From positions 1-64,000 of the forward strand of contig NZ_FYDL01000002.1 of the NCBI RefSeq assembly GCF_900187505.1: 64,000 nucleotides of DNA. Direction: 5' to 3'. Below are positions 20,264-29,939 of the stretch, one piece after another (positions within the stretch are counted from its first letter, which is position 1; every line of letters starts with the position of its first letter). The position numbers and the translations under genes are program-made. Source of the DNA: Pseudomonas sp. Irchel s3h17. GTDB taxonomy: Bacteria; Pseudomonadota; Gammaproteobacteria; Pseudomonadales; Pseudomonadaceae. The notes beneath the pieces were generated by a model. It searched no databases. It had not been told where the DNA came from and saw nothing but the letters and a program-made list of their open reading frames with translations.

Positions 20264-21036
20264 GCAATCAAGCCACCTTCGCCGCCGCGCTGCTGGATCC
20301 ATCGCTGGCCTGCCCATCCGGATTGTTCAGCAGCAACGGCGCCGCCCCCGACAGTCGCTTCGCGGTTTATCGGAACAACGTCCAAAGTTCGCTGATCAAC
20401 GCTCTGGCGGACAGCTATCCGGTGGTCTTGCAGTTGGTCGGTGACGAGTTTTTCCGAGCCATGGCGCGCGCCTATGTTCAAGGCGCTCCCCCGCGCCATG
20501 CCGTGATCAATGACTACGGCCATGACTTTGCCGACTTCATCCAGGGGTTTGCACCTGCGGCCGGCGTGCCGTACCTGGCCGATGTTGCCCGCCTGGAGCG
20601 GCTGCGGATCAACGCTTATCACGCAGCCGATGCCGCCGGCATCGACCCGATGCAGCTCGCCGCCGTCCTGAATGAGCCCGATACCTTGGCGCAGTTGCGG
20701 ATTCAGTTGCACCCGTCACTGTTCACCCTCTGCTCACCTTATGCGCTGGTCAGCGTGTGGAACGCCCATCAGGGCGACGACTTGCCAGCAAGCCTGGCGC
20801 CCTACCAAGAGCAGTGTGCCCTGATCCTGCGCAACGGCCTGCAGGTCGAAGTGTTCGCCATCGATCAGGGGGCTGCCTGCTTCATCGAACGCCTGCAAGC
20901 CGGTGATTGCCTGGAGCAAGCCGTCGTCCGGGCCCTGGATATTGCACCGGCGTTCGACCTGAGCCAATGCCTGGTGCTGCTGATCAGCCGTAACGCCATT
21001 ACCCATCTGCAACAACACGACAAGGTATCGCCATGA
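20260..21036 (+). CDS. bufC1: DUF2063-containing partner protein BufC1
   Basis: The 258-residue partner of the MNIO enzyme has the N-terminal DUF2063 pattern [24 protein letters not shown], followed by [30 protein letters not shown] and [12 protein letters not shown]. Partner proteins of this type present the precursor peptide to the MNIO enzyme. The C-terminal half is less conserved. It is coupled by ATGA overlaps at both ends. Confidence 0.85.
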   Translation: MSNQATFAAALLDPSLACPSGLFSSNGAAPDSRFAVYRNNVQSSLINALADSYPVVLQLVGDEFFRAMARAYVQGAPPRHAVINDYGHDFADFIQGFAPAAGVPYLADVARLERLRINAYHAADAAGIDPMQLAAVLNEPDTLAQLRIQLHPSLFTLCSPYALVSVWNAHQGDDLPASLAPYQEQCALILRNGLQVEVFAIDQGAACFIERLQAGDCLEQAVVRALDIAPAFDLSQCLVLLISRNAITHLQQHDKVSP

Positions 21037-21536
21037 GCACCCACCGCGAACACATCAACCCTGTTGCCCGCCTGGTCGAGCGCGCCATCGAGTGGCTGAG
21101 TAGAATTCCACAGGGACTGATCGCCTTCATCGCACGGTTCTCGATTGCCGCGGTGTTCTGGAAGTCGGGGCAAACCAAGGTCGAGGGGCTGGCGATCGAC
21201 CTGATCGACGGCACCTTTGAACTCGGCGCGCCGCACCTCGCCGACTCGACTATTCCATTGTTTCAGAGCGAGTACCACGTCCCCCTGCTATCGCCGGAAA
21301 TCGCCGCGTATCTGGCGGCCTTTGCCGAGCATCTGTTTCCAGTCCTGATCCTGGTGGGCTTGGCCACACGCTTCTCGGCACTGGCGTTGCTGGGGATGAC
21401 CCTGACCATTCAACTGTTCGTCTACCCCGATGCCTACCCGACCCACGGCACCTGGGCGGCAGTCCTGCTGTACCTGATGGCCAGCGGCCCGGGCACGCTG
21501 TCGATCGACCACCTGATTGCCAGGCGTTATCGCTGA
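21033..21536 (+). CDS. DoxX family membrane protein of the bufferin operon
   Basis: This 167-residue inner-membrane protein has four hydrophobic segments. IARFSIAAVFWKSGQTKVEG, FAEHLFPVLILVGLATRFSAL and the C-terminal YPDAYPTHGTWAAVLLYLM are DoxX features. DoxX-type proteins are common last genes in bufferin operons; they may help transfer electrons or oxidised thiols at the membrane, which is unproven. Its last 10 bases overlap the convergent LysR gene. Confidence 0.85.
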   Translation: MSTHREHINPVARLVERAIEWLSRIPQGLIAFIARFSIAAVFWKSGQTKVEGLAIDLIDGTFELGAPHLADSTIPLFQSEYHVPLLSPEIAAYLAAFAEHLFPVLILVGLATRFSALALLGMTLTIQLFVYPDAYPTHGTWAAVLLYLMASGPGTLSIDHLIARRYR

Positions 21537-22441
21537 AGGCTATCGAGCGCTTCGCCGCTGCGCTTGAACCAGCCAATCAGGTAATCGGCCAACACTTGCG
21601 TGCGCCTGGGCAGCCCCCCCTGATACGGATGCACCAGGTACATCGGCATGCTGCGGGTTTGGTAGTCGCGTAGCAGCCAGCACAAGCGGCCATCCGCCAG
21701 TTCCGCCTGTAGCAGGTAGGAAGGCAGCCGCGCGACGCCGGCATGGGCCAGTGCGGCTTTCTTCAGCAGGTTGTAGTGATTGCTGGCAAAGGGTCCGCCC
21801 ACTCGTACTCGCAACAACTCGTGTCGTTGGTGGTACAGCCACTCTTCCCGGCCGCTGTAATGACTGTTGAGCAGGCACCGATGTTCGGCCAGGTCCGCGG
21901 GCGTCCGAGGCTCGCCGAACTGCTCCAGATAGACTGGGCTGGCACAGGTCACCTCGTGCCAGGCCAACAGCGGCCTGGCCACCAGGCGTTCGTCGTTGGC
22001 CACCTCTGAGCGGATCGCCAGGTCGAAACCGTCGCGGGACAGGTCACGGTAGCTGTTGTTGAGTTCAAGCTCGATCTGGACCTGGGGATACTCCTGGGAG
22101 AACTCCAGCAGCAGGCCATCGAAAAACGTCTCGCCCAAGGATACCGGCACGGTGATGCGTACCGGACCGGCCATGTCGTCCTTCAGCCGCGCCAAGGCCT
22201 GGCGCGCCCGCTCGACCTGGACCACCAGGGCCTGCGCCTGGGGCAACAACGCCGCTCCCGCGGCCGTCAGGCTCAGGCGGCGCGTGGTGCGTTGCAACAA
22301 CACCACGTTGAACCGGGCCTCCAGCAGGCTGATGCGCTTGGACAACTGCCCCTTGCTGCACCCTAGCTGCTGCGCCGCCAAGGTGAAGCTGCCAGCATCG
22401 ATCAACACCGCGAAGGCCGCCAGATCATCCATTTCGCTCAT
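21527..22441 (-). CDS. LysR-family transcriptional regulator
   Basis: This 304-residue regulator has an N-terminal winged helix-turn-helix (FAVLIDAGSFTLAAQQLGCSKGQLSKRI, then the wing region LEARFNVVLLQRTTRRLSLT) and a LysR substrate-binding domain from about residue 90. It belongs to the AaeR/DsdC-like group with short effector domains. MSEMDDL was chosen as the start because it sits at the normal distance from the helix-turn-helix. It is divergent from a short-chain dehydrogenase over about 105 bp and probably controls that gene, as is usual for LysR pairs. The effector is unknown. Confidence 0.88.
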   Translation of the reverse strand: MSEMDDLAAFAVLIDAGSFTLAAQQLGCSKGQLSKRISLLEARFNVVLLQRTTRRLSLTAAGAALLPQAQALVVQVERARQALARLKDDMAGPVRITVPVSLGETFFDGLLLEFSQEYPQVQIELELNNSYRDLSRDGFDLAIRSEVANDERLVARPLLAWHEVTCASPVYLEQFGEPRTPADLAEHRCLLNSHYSGREEWLYHQRHELLRVRVGGPFASNHYNLLKKAALAHAGVARLPSYLLQAELADGRLCWLLRDYQTRSMPMYLVHPYQGGLPRRTQVLADYLIGWFKRSGEALDSLQR

Positions 22442-22546
22442 GGATTGTTTCCTTTTGAAAACCAAAGGTTGCCTATTAGCTCGCTTATCAACAGAAAAAA
22501 CCACTCTAGACTAAAACCTCGTTCACTTACTCGAGGAAACAGCACG

Positions 22547-23146
22547 ATGAAAATTCTCTTGATTGGCGCCAGCGGTACCGTGGGTTCGGCAGTCGACAAA
22601 GAACTGTCACAGCGCCACGAAATCATCCGCATCGGTCGCAATGGCGGCGACTTTCAGGTCGATATCAGTGACAGCGCGTCGATCCGTGCCCTGTTTGAAA
22701 AAACCGGGAAGTTCGACGCGCTGGTCTGCGCGGCCGGCAGCGTCACCTTCGCCCCCCTGGAGGAAATGAGCGAACAAAGCTTTGCCCTGGGCCTGCAAAA
22801 CAAGCTCATGGGCCAGGTCAACCTGCTGTTGATCGGCCGCGAATACGCTAACGATGGCGCGTCGTTCACCTTCACCAGCGGCATCCTCAGCCATGACCCG
22901 ATCCGCAGCGGCGCATCGGCCGCCCTGGTCAACGGGGCACTGGACAGTTTTGTACGCGCCGCCGCCATCGAGTTGCCCCGTGGCCTGCGCGTCAACTCGG
23001 TCAGCCCTACCGTGCTGGTCGAAGCCATGGGCAGCTACGCCCCGTATTTCCGGGGTTACAAGCCGGTATCGGGGGCCGATGTCGGGCTGGCCTACGCCAA
23101 GAGCGTGGAGGGCCTGCAGACCGGCCAGGTGTTTCACGTCGGTTAA
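22547..23146 (+). CDS. Short-chain dehydrogenase/reductase
   Basis: This 199-residue protein is short for an SDR. The cofactor motif is GASGTVGSAV (TGxxxGxG variant, residues 7-16), followed by DIS at the adenine-binding position, VCAAGSV (NAG-equivalent) and FTSGILSHDPIRSGASAALVNGAL, where the usual catalytic Tyr-x-x-x-Lys is not evident (Ser is present in TSG). PTVLVEAMG follows the fold. It may be a reductase with altered chemistry or a binding-only member. GAGGAAA precedes the ATG. It is a likely target of the divergent LysR regulator. Confidence 0.8.
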   Translation: MKILLIGASGTVGSAVDKELSQRHEIIRIGRNGGDFQVDISDSASIRALFEKTGKFDALVCAAGSVTFAPLEEMSEQSFALGLQNKLMGQVNLLLIGREYANDGASFTFTSGILSHDPIRSGASAALVNGALDSFVRAAAIELPRGLRVNSVSPTVLVEAMGSYAPYFRGYKPVSGADVGLAYAKSVEGLQTGQVFHVG

Positions 23147-23208
23147 TCGGCCCTTGTGATGAACGGTCAGCCTGCGTAACGTGACGGCACTTGCCTGGAG
23201 AGCCATCG

Positions 23209-23883
23209 ATGCGTGCTGCCCGTTCCCTGATGTTTGTCGCCCTGCTGCCCTTGTTCGGCGGATGCCAGTTGCTCCAGAGTTCGCCGCAGGCGCCCTCCAC
23301 GGCCGGCCTGACCCGCATGCAGGGCGAACTGAGCATGGCCAATGGCAAGCTGGTGTTTTCGCCGTGCCAGGAAAACCGCCAGTACCTCGTCAATGACGCG
23401 GGCGCCACCAGCATCCTGCAGGAAGCGGCAACGCTGGCCGGCACCCAGCACAAAGTGTTTGCCGACCTGCGCGGGCGGGTGCCATCGGCCACCGTCTCCG
23501 GCAATCAGGCACAACTCGACGTCCAGCAGTTGTATCGCCTGCAACGCCTGGGCGCATCCTGCGACAACCCCGACTTCCAGCGCCTGATCCTGCGGGCCAG
23601 CGGCAACACCCCCGGCTGGAGCGTCAACGTGACGGGCAAGGGCATGGTCATCGAACGCGCGGGGCAACCGGCACTGGCCTTGCCCTACCTGGAAGAACAA
23701 GTCGGTGACGGCCGCTTCAACCTCAGCAGCGAAGCCAACAACCAGCATGTCGAACTCTGGATCGCCCCACAGCGTTGCGTTGACCCGACCCTGCCCAGCG
23801 TCCAGTCCATGAGCGCCGAACTGCGGGTCAACGGCCAGGTTCAGCGCGGTTGTGCGTATTTCGGTGGTGCCCGCAGCGACTGA
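23209..23883 (+). CDS. Lipoprotein of the COG3650 type
   Basis: This 224-residue protein has a lipoprotein signal peptide with lipobox LFGGC (Cys about residue 19). The mature part is beta-rich and contains two or three spaced Cys (SPCQENRQ, ASCDNPDF, PQRCVDP, RGCAYF). ALPYLEEQVGDGRF and the RGCAYFGG end resemble the COG3650 family of periplasmic or outer-membrane lipoproteins of unknown role. The start MRAARS was preferred because GGAGAG lies at proper distance. Confidence 0.75.
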   Translation: MRAARSLMFVALLPLFGGCQLLQSSPQAPSTAGLTRMQGELSMANGKLVFSPCQENRQYLVNDAGATSILQEAATLAGTQHKVFADLRGRVPSATVSGNQAQLDVQQLYRLQRLGASCDNPDFQRLILRASGNTPGWSVNVTGKGMVIERAGQPALALPYLEEQVGDGRFNLSSEANNQHVELWIAPQRCVDPTLPSVQSMSAELRVNGQVQRGCAYFGGARSD

Positions 23884-23991
23884 TTCGACGAGCTGCTGTT
23901 TTAGCCTCACTGGAACCGGCCTTTGAGGCTTATAATCGACGGTTTGTGAAACGCCTTGGCGCATTGGTGCGCCCGCGAATTGGACCCTGTC

Positions 23992-25605
23992 ATGTTACGA
24001 ATCACCGAACTCAAGTTGCCGATCGACCATCCCGAAGAAGACCTGCGCCCTGCCATCGTGCAGCGCCTGGGCGTCGCCAGTGATGACCTGCTCGACTTCA
24101 CCTTGTTCAAGCGCAGCTACGATGCGCGGAAAAAGTCCTCCGAACTGTGCTTCATCTACACCATCGACCTCAGCGTGCGCGACGAAGCGAAGGTGCTGCT
24201 CAAGTTTGCCGATGACCGTAACGTCAACACCGCGCCGGATGTCAGCTACAAGGTGGTCGGTCAGGCCCCTGAAGACCTGAACGAGCGGCCGGTGGTGGTC
24301 GGTTTCGGCCCGTGCGGGATTTTTGCCGGGCTGGTGCTGGCACAGATGGGCTTCAAGCCGATCATTCTCGAGCGTGGCACTGAAGTACGCCAGCGCACCA
24401 AGGATACCTGGGGCCTGTGGCGCAAAAACGTACTCAACCCCGAATCCAACGTGCAGTTCGGTGAAGGCGGCGCGGGGACGTTCTCCGACGGCAAGCTGTA
24501 CAGCCAGATCAAGGACCCCAAGCACCACGGCCGTAAAGTCCTGCATGAATTCGTCAAGGCCGGCGCGCCGGAAGAAATCCTCTACGTCAGCAAGCCGCAC
24601 ATTGGTACGTTCCGCCTGACCGGTGTGGTCGAAAACATGCGCGAGCAGATTCGTGCACTGGGTGGCGAAGTACGCTTCCAGCAGAAGGTCACCGACGTCC
24701 TGATCGAAGACGGCCAATTGACCGGCATCGAGCTGGCCGGTGGCGAACAGATCCGCTCCCGGCACGTGGTCCTGGCCCTCGGCCACAGCGCCCGCGACAC
24801 GTTCCGCATGCTCCACGGCCGTGGCGTGTTCATGGAAGCCAAACCGTTTTCGGTGGGGTTCCGTATCGAGCACCCACAATCGCTGATCGACAGCGCGCGC
24901 CTGGGCAAGTACGCCGGCCACCCGAAGCTCGGTGCCGCCGACTACAAACTGGTGTACCACGCCAGGAACGGTCGTTCTGTCTACAGTTTCTGCATGTGCC
25001 CGGGTGGTACGGTGGTGGCGGCAACGTCGGAACCGAACCGTGTGGTCACCAACGGCATGAGCCAGTATTCGCGTAACGAACGTAATGCGAACTCCGGGAT
25101 CGTGGTGGGCATCACCCCGGAAGTGGATTATCCGGGCGGCCCGCTGGCCGGGATCGAATTGCAGGAGCGCCTGGAGTCCCACGCGTTTGTGCTCGGTGGC
25201 AGCAACTATGAAGCGCCAGCCCAACTGGTCGGCGATTTCATTGCGGGCAAACCATCGACGGCCCTGGGCAGTGTCGAACCGTCCTACAAGCCCGGCGTGG
25301 CGCTGGGTGACCTGGCACTGGCGTTGCCAGCCTTTGCCATCGAAGCCATTCGTGAAGCCCTGCCGGCGTTCGAGAAGCAGATTCGCGGCTACTCGCTGCA
25401 CGACGCCGTACTGACCGGGATCGAAACCCGCACCTCGTCACCGCTGCGCATCACCCGCAACGAAACGATGCAGAGCCTGAACGTCAAAGGCCTGTTCCCG
25501 GCCGGTGAAGGCGCTGGTTACGCCGGCGGGATCCTGTCGGCGGGCGTGGACGGGATTCGCATCGCCGAAGCGGTGGCGCGGGATATTCTCGGAATCGAAG
25601 CCTGA
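23992..25605 (+). CDS. FAD-dependent dehydrogenase, COG2509 family
   Basis: This 537-residue flavoprotein has an N-terminal domain (about 1-90), then the dinucleotide motif VVVGFGPCGIFAGLVLAQMG, the family-specific NVQFGEGGAGTFSDGKLYSQIKD and a C-terminal FAD motif NVKGLFPAGEGAGYAGGILSAGVDG. This is the uncharacterised FAD-dependent oxidoreductase family near geranylgeranyl-type reductases, often labelled NAD(P)/FAD-dependent oxidoreductase. The substrate is unknown. It is monocistronic, followed by a REP pair. Confidence 0.85.
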   Translation: MLRITELKLPIDHPEEDLRPAIVQRLGVASDDLLDFTLFKRSYDARKKSSELCFIYTIDLSVRDEAKVLLKFADDRNVNTAPDVSYKVVGQAPEDLNERPVVVGFGPCGIFAGLVLAQMGFKPIILERGTEVRQRTKDTWGLWRKNVLNPESNVQFGEGGAGTFSDGKLYSQIKDPKHHGRKVLHEFVKAGAPEEILYVSKPHIGTFRLTGVVENMREQIRALGGEVRFQQKVTDVLIEDGQLTGIELAGGEQIRSRHVVLALGHSARDTFRMLHGRGVFMEAKPFSVGFRIEHPQSLIDSARLGKYAGHPKLGAADYKLVYHARNGRSVYSFCMCPGGTVVAATSEPNRVVTNGMSQYSRNERNANSGIVVGITPEVDYPGGPLAGIELQERLESHAFVLGGSNYEAPAQLVGDFIAGKPSTALGSVEPSYKPGVALGDLALALPAFAIEAIREALPAFEKQIRGYSLHDAVLTGIETRTSSPLRITRNETMQSLNVKGLFPAGEGAGYAGGILSAGVDGIRIAEAVARDILGIEA

Positions 25606-25634
25606 CACGCAGTCACTGAGACAAAGCAGAACCA

Positions 25635-25722
25635 GTGGGAGCGGGCTTGCCCGCGAAAGCGGTGGATCAATCAACACAGGTGTTGAATGTTCATCCGTCA
25701 TCGCGGGCAAGCCCGCTCCCAC
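25635..25722. repeat. REP pair (inverted)
   Basis: gtgggagcgggcttgcccgcg at 25635 is mirrored by cgcgggcaagcccgctcccac ending at 25722. The two arms match over about 21 bp with a 46-bp spacer. It lies between convergent genes. Confidence 0.9.
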
Positions 25723-25739
25723 ATTTGATCTTGGGTGAG

Positions 25740-26834
25740 TCAGATATTGGCGCGTAACACGCTGGCCGGTAACGGCTCGCCACGCTCGACACTGGCCGCA
25801 ACGGCCGCGATCAAACCGCTCAACTCGTACCCCTGCGCTTTCAACCAGTCCTGGTCGTAGTAAGTGGTGGCGTAGCGTTCACCGCTGTCACACAGGATCG
25901 CCACGATCGAACCACTCTCCCCTGCCGTCGTCATCTGCTGCGCCGCCATCAGGGCACCAATCAGGTTGGTCCCGCTGGAGCCGCCCACATGCCGCCCCAG
26001 GCGCTGCGCCAGGTAATGCATGGCCGCCAGCGACAAGGCATCCGGCACCTTGACCATCGCATCGATCACCTTCGGCATGAACGAGGCCTCCACCCGTGGC
26101 CGGCCAATACCCTCGATGCGCGAACCGCAATCCAGGCGCAAGCTCGCATCGCCGCTCTGGTAGTAATCGAAGAACACTGAACGCTCGGCATCGGCACACA
26201 ACACGCGAGTGCTGTGCTGGCGATAACGCACATAACGCCCCAGGGTTGCCGTGGTGCCGCCCGTACCGGGGCTGGAAATCAGCCAGCTCGGCTCGGGATA
26301 ACGCTCGAAGCGCATCTGCTGAAAGATCGACTCGGCAATGTTGTTGTTGGCTCGCCAGTCAGTGGCGCGCTCGGCATAGGTGAACTGGTCAATGAAATGC
26401 CCGTCATGCTCGCGCGCCAGACGCTCGGACTCGGCGTAGATCTGTGTCGGGTCCTGCACCAGATGGCTTTTTCCACCATAGAACTCGATCTGCGCAATTT
26501 TTTCCGGGGACGTCGTCGCCGGCATCACCGCAATAAAGGGCAGGCCCAGCAATCGCGCGAAGTAAGCCTCGGAAATCGCCGTCGAACCGCTGGACGCTTC
26601 AATCACCGGCGCGCCCGGCTTGAGCCAGCCATTACACAGCGCATACAGAAACAGCGAACGCGCCAGCCGATGCTTGAGGCTGCCCGTGGGGTGGCTGGAC
26701 TCATCCTTGAAGTACAACTCGATGCCCGGCAGGCCTGGCAGCGGCAAGGGAATCAAATGCGTGTCGGCGCTGCGCTGGAAGTCGGCTTCGATGATCCGGA
26801 TGGCTTCGCGGGCCCACTGTCGGTTGTCGCTCAT
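25740..26834 (-). CDS. PLP-dependent cysteine synthase-like enzyme (Cds1-like)
   Basis: This 364-residue fold-type II PLP enzyme has [16 protein letters not shown] with the Schiff-base Lys, [14 protein letters not shown] as the Asn-loop equivalent, the phosphate-binding loop [17 protein letters not shown] and [14 protein letters not shown] near the C-terminus. It resembles the subfamily that includes the L-cysteine desulfhydrase Cds1 rather than classical CysK, so it may release sulfide from cysteine; this is by family only. The start MSDNRQWA fits the family, as the 39 in-frame residues upstream look non-coding. Confidence 0.8.
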   Translation of the reverse strand: MSDNRQWAREAIRIIEADFQRSADTHLIPLPLPGLPGIELYFKDESSHPTGSLKHRLARSLFLYALCNGWLKPGAPVIEASSGSTAISEAYFARLLGLPFIAVMPATTSPEKIAQIEFYGGKSHLVQDPTQIYAESERLAREHDGHFIDQFTYAERATDWRANNNIAESIFQQMRFERYPEPSWLISSPGTGGTTATLGRYVRYRQHSTRVLCADAERSVFFDYYQSGDASLRLDCGSRIEGIGRPRVEASFMPKVIDAMVKVPDALSLAAMHYLAQRLGRHVGGSSGTNLIGALMAAQQMTTAGESGSIVAILCDSGERYATTYYDQDWLKAQGYELSGLIAAVAASVERGEPLPASVLRANI

Positions 26835-27052
26835 GGTCTTTTTCTCATTGAATCGGTTGGCCGTAGGGAAACCTGGCGGTGACAACAGGCGCGGTCTGGC
26901 CTGGTCAAAAGGCTCAGCCTTCAAGCTTAGGAAAAAACCTGCATAACGCACAGGTACAGCTGGAGTTCAATACACCAGGCAACTGCTAGGCTCTGTCGGC
27001 GCACTGTTGTAACGGCATATAACAAAAAAGAATATAACTTTTGTTTTAACAA

Positions 27053-27069
27053 CTAACCGTACGGGTTAG
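27053..27069. promoter_or_regulatory. Dyad in the nhaA leader
   Basis: ctaacc-gtacg-ggttag is a perfect 6-bp dyad, 39 bases before the nhaA start, in an AT-rich 273-bp gap. It could be an operator or a weak RNA hairpin. I see nothing else certain in the gap. Confidence 0.3.
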
Positions 27070-27107
27070 GGTGTTCCACCTTTTGAATCTATAGATGGAG
27101 AGCGACC

Positions 27108-28295
27108 TTGCCTCTGCGTAGCACTTTCACGCGTTTCTTTCAGTTGGAAGCTGCCAGCGGTCTGTTATTGATTGCCGCTGCAGTTCTTGCCTTGATCATC
27201 AACAACTCACCCCTGTCCTGGCTCTACAACGGCCTGCTGGAGACCCCCGTGGTCGCCCAGATCGGCGCCTTGAAAATCGCCAAGCCCCTGTTGTTATGGA
27301 TCAACGACGGCCTGATGGCGCTGTTCTTCCTGCTGATTGGCCTTGAGGTCAAGCGCGAAGTCCTTGAAGGGCATTTGTCCAAGCCCTCGCAGATCGTACT
27401 GCCGGGAGCCGCCGCCATTGGTGGCATGCTCGTACCCGCACTGATCTACTGGTTCCTCAACAAGGACAATCCTCCCGCGCTCAATGGCTGGGCGATTCCA
27501 ACCGCCACCGATATCGCCTTCGCCCTGGGCGTGCTCGCCCTGCTGGGCAAACGTGTACCGGTGTCGCTGAAGCTGTTCCTGATGACCCTGGCCATCATCG
27601 ATGACCTGGGTGCAATCATCATCATTGCGATCTTCTACTCAGGCGCCCTCTCGACGCTGTCGTTGATGCTGGCCGCCGCCTGTATTGCCGCACTGGTGGC
27701 GATGAACCGCCTGGGGGTGGTCAAGCTGGGGCCGTACATGATCATCGGCCTGATCCTGTGGGTCTGCGTGCTCAAGAGTGGAGTCCACGCCACTCTGGCC
27801 GGCGTGACCCTGGCATTCTGCATACCGTTGCGCACCAAGAATGCCGAGCCGTCACCGCTGTTGGGCCTGGAGCACGCGCTGCACCCGTGGGTCGCCTATG
27901 GCATCCTGCCGCTGTTCGCATTCGCCAACGCCGGCCTACCGCTGGCGGGTGTCACGGTTGAAAGCTTCACCCACCATGTGCCAATGGGTATCGCCATTGG
28001 CTTGCTGCTGGGGAAAACCGTCGGCGTACTCGGTCTGTCCTGGCTGGCGGTGAAAACCGGCATCGCCGCCCTGCCAGCCGGTGCCAATTGGGGCCAGGTA
28101 CTGGGTGTCGCGATTCTCTGCGGTATCGGCTTCACCATGAGCTTGTTCGTCGGCTCGCTGGCTTTCGTGCCCGGCAGCAGCGAATACGCCGGCATGGACC
28201 GCATGGGCATCCTGACCGGCTCGATCCTCGCCGCACTGATCGGTTACACGGTAACGGCCATGGCCAGTCGCAAGCGCCCGGCGATTTCCTCGTAA
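27108..28295 (+). CDS. nhaA: Na+/H+ antiporter NhaA
   Basis: This 395-residue inner-membrane antiporter would expel sodium in exchange for protons. It has 12 helices. [25 protein letters not shown] is the NhaA N-terminal helix, [20 protein letters not shown] the conserved TM II-III region, [15 protein letters not shown] and [17 protein letters not shown] the unwound helices; the pair DD in the last is the transport site (Asp163/164 of E. coli). The start is TTG, with GGAG seven bases upstream. A terminator follows. Confidence 0.95.
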   Translation: MPLRSTFTRFFQLEAASGLLLIAAAVLALIINNSPLSWLYNGLLETPVVAQIGALKIAKPLLLWINDGLMALFFLLIGLEVKREVLEGHLSKPSQIVLPGAAAIGGMLVPALIYWFLNKDNPPALNGWAIPTATDIAFALGVLALLGKRVPVSLKLFLMTLAIIDDLGAIIIIAIFYSGALSTLSLMLAAACIAALVAMNRLGVVKLGPYMIIGLILWVCVLKSGVHATLAGVTLAFCIPLRTKNAEPSPLLGLEHALHPWVAYGILPLFAFANAGLPLAGVTVESFTHHVPMGIAIGLLLGKTVGVLGLSWLAVKTGIAALPAGANWGQVLGVAILCGIGFTMSLFVGSLAFVPGSSEYAGMDRMGILTGSILAALIGYTVTAMASRKRPAISS

Positions 28296-28324
28296 GCCGC
28301 TAGCGTTGCAAGCAACTGAAAACA

Positions 28325-28363
28325 CAAAACCCCGACCAGTCACCTGATCGGGGTTTTGTTTTG
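28325..28363. terminator. Bidirectional terminator between nhaA and the SlyB-like gene
   Basis: caaaaccccga...tcggggttttg is an 11-bp stem with runs of T on the plus side and A on the left side, between convergent genes. Confidence 0.85.
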
Positions 28364-28375
28364 AGCGCCTGGAAC

Positions 28376-28840
28376 TCAGTGCGTTACGCGGCTGGTGCCG
28401 TCGACACTGGCAATACGTACGCGCTCGCCGACACGGAACACTTCGTTCGCCTGAACCTGCTGTACATAGGCGCGCATGCTGCCGTCGTCTTCACGCACGG
28501 TGATTTCCACGCCCTGGGTACGGGTCAGGCCTTCTTCGGTAGCCGAACCGATCAAGCCGCCAGCGACCGCGCCGATGATTCCGGCAACAATGCTGCCATT
28601 GCCCTGACCGATGGAGCTGGCGCCGACGCCACCGACGGCCGCACCGGCAATGCTGCCGATTGGGGTCTTGGTGCCTTCGATTTTCACTGGACGCAGGGCT
28701 TCGATGGTCCCCATGCGGATTGTCTGCACCCGACGTGCCTCGTCACGGGAATAGGAATCACCCGTCAGGCTGGACTGGCAGCCCGTGAGCAACATCGCCA
28801 TCGTGGAAAAGGAAGCAACCAACAGAACAGACTTACGCAT
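28376..28840 (-). CDS. Outer-membrane lipoprotein with glycine zipper (SlyB/Pcp-like)
   Basis: This 154-residue lipoprotein has a lipobox LLTGC (Cys about residue 21). SYSRDEARRVQTIRMGTIEALRPVKIEG precedes a glycine-zipper membrane segment (SIAGAAVGGVGASSIG to IIGAVAGGLIG), and VEITVREDDGSMRAYVQQ closes the SlyB-type beta domain. SlyB-type proteins sit in the outer membrane and support envelope integrity. It is monocistronic. Confidence 0.88.
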   Translation of the reverse strand: MRKSVLLVASFSTMAMLLTGCQSSLTGDSYSRDEARRVQTIRMGTIEALRPVKIEGTKTPIGSIAGAAVGGVGASSIGQGNGSIVAGIIGAVAGGLIGSATEEGLTRTQGVEITVREDDGSMRAYVQQVQANEVFRVGERVRIASVDGTSRVTH

Positions 28841-29009
28841 AGCATCAACTCCAAAGGATCAGTATTCATTAAACTCCGCAGCTTGACGCCTGTCACGACG
28901 CCGCCCGGATAAAAGTGGTTTCATTCAGGCCCAGTACAGCCGCACCCGAGAACGCCTCATACAGCAGCGGTCATTTTCAGAACCTGCGCCGCAACACCCA
29001 AGGACTTTC

Positions 29010-29246
29010 ATGGACTACTTCATCATTGTCGTCACCACCGTTGCCGGCCTGTACTTCCACGGGTGGCTGTATGTACGGATCAAACGCTGGATGGACCGCG
29101 ACCTGGCACTGGCGCTGGCGGGCAACGACGAACAGAAAAAAGTCTTCATGCTGCAGCAATTGGACAACGCCCGGCAGCAGAAGATCAAACGCAGGGACCT
29201 GCCAAAGTGGTTGGAGGCGGCCGCAGCCACCTACCCAGCCCGGTAG
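29010..29246 (+). CDS. Small single-pass membrane protein, unknown function
   Basis: This 78-residue protein has one N-terminal hydrophobic helix (about residues 3-22, MDYFIIVVTTVAGLYFHGWL) and a charged, probably helical cytosolic part with DEQKKVFMLQQLDNARQQKIKR. AAGGA stands before the ATG. It ends 5 bases before the convergent pdxH stop. I do not recognise a family. Confidence 0.65.
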   Translation: MDYFIIVVTTVAGLYFHGWLYVRIKRWMDRDLALALAGNDEQKKVFMLQQLDNARQQKIKRRDLPKWLEAAAATYPAR

Positions 29247-29251
29247 AGGAT

Positions 29252-29899
29252 TCAGGGGGCCAGGCGCTCACGGCCCCAGCCGCCGTCTTGCAGTTGGTAG
29301 TCCAAACGGTCGTGCAGGCGGCTCGGACGGCCTTGCCAGAACTCGATGCGCTCTGGCAGCAAACGATAACCGCCCCAGTGCTCCGGACAATGCGGTTGAG
29401 TATCAGTGAAGCGCTGCTCGGTAACCTTGAGCAGCTCTTCCAGTTCGGCGCGATCCGCGATCACCTGGCTCTGGGGAGATGCCCAGGCACCCAGGCGGCT
29501 GCCCATTGGCCGCACCTGGTAATAAGCATCGGACTCCTGGGGCGTCACCTTCACCACGCGCCCTTCAATCCGTACCTGGCGCTCCAGGGTCGGCCAGAAG
29601 AAGGTCATGGCGGCAAACGGGTTGACCGCCAGTTGCTGACCCTTGGCACTGTCGTAGTTGGTGAAGAAGGTAAAACCCTGATCATCAAGCCCCTTGAGCA
29701 GCAGGATCCGGCAATGCGGGCGACCTTGCGCATCAACAGTGGCCAGGGTCATGGCGTTGGCCTCGACCGGAGGTTGTTCGGTCTTCACCGCCTCGGCAAA
29801 CCACTGATGAAACAACGCGAACGGTTCGGTCGGGGCCTGAGCCTCGGTCAAACCATCGCGGGTGTAGTCGCGGCGCATATCCGCCAGAGCCCGGGTCAT
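29252..29899 (-). CDS. pdxH: Pyridoxamine/pyridoxine 5'-phosphate oxidase PdxH
   Basis: PdxH makes pyridoxal 5'-phosphate from pyridoxine or pyridoxamine phosphate with FMN and oxygen. The 215-residue product has the family length. RIVLLKGLDD-type FMN contacts ([19 protein letters not shown]), the WxxLxRQVRIEG motif, [15 protein letters not shown] and the C-terminal [13 protein letters not shown]...RLAP signature are all present. The start MTRALADM is preceded by AGGAAA. Confidence 0.96.
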   Translation of the reverse strand: MTRALADMRRDYTRDGLTEAQAPTEPFALFHQWFAEAVKTEQPPVEANAMTLATVDAQGRPHCRILLLKGLDDQGFTFFTNYDSAKGQQLAVNPFAAMTFFWPTLERQVRIEGRVVKVTPQESDAYYQVRPMGSRLGAWASPQSQVIADRAELEELLKVTEQRFTDTQPHCPEHWGGYRLLPERIEFWQGRPSRLHDRLDYQLQDGGWGRERLAP

Positions 29900-29939
29900 C
29901 GCATTTTCCTTGTGCTTGATCAATCAGTTCCTGGCCTGA

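Noticed and set aside
25740..26834. CysK or CysM cysteine synthase
   Set aside because: Sequence around the PLP Lys and C-terminus fits the Cds1-like subfamily better; named only as cysteine synthase-like.
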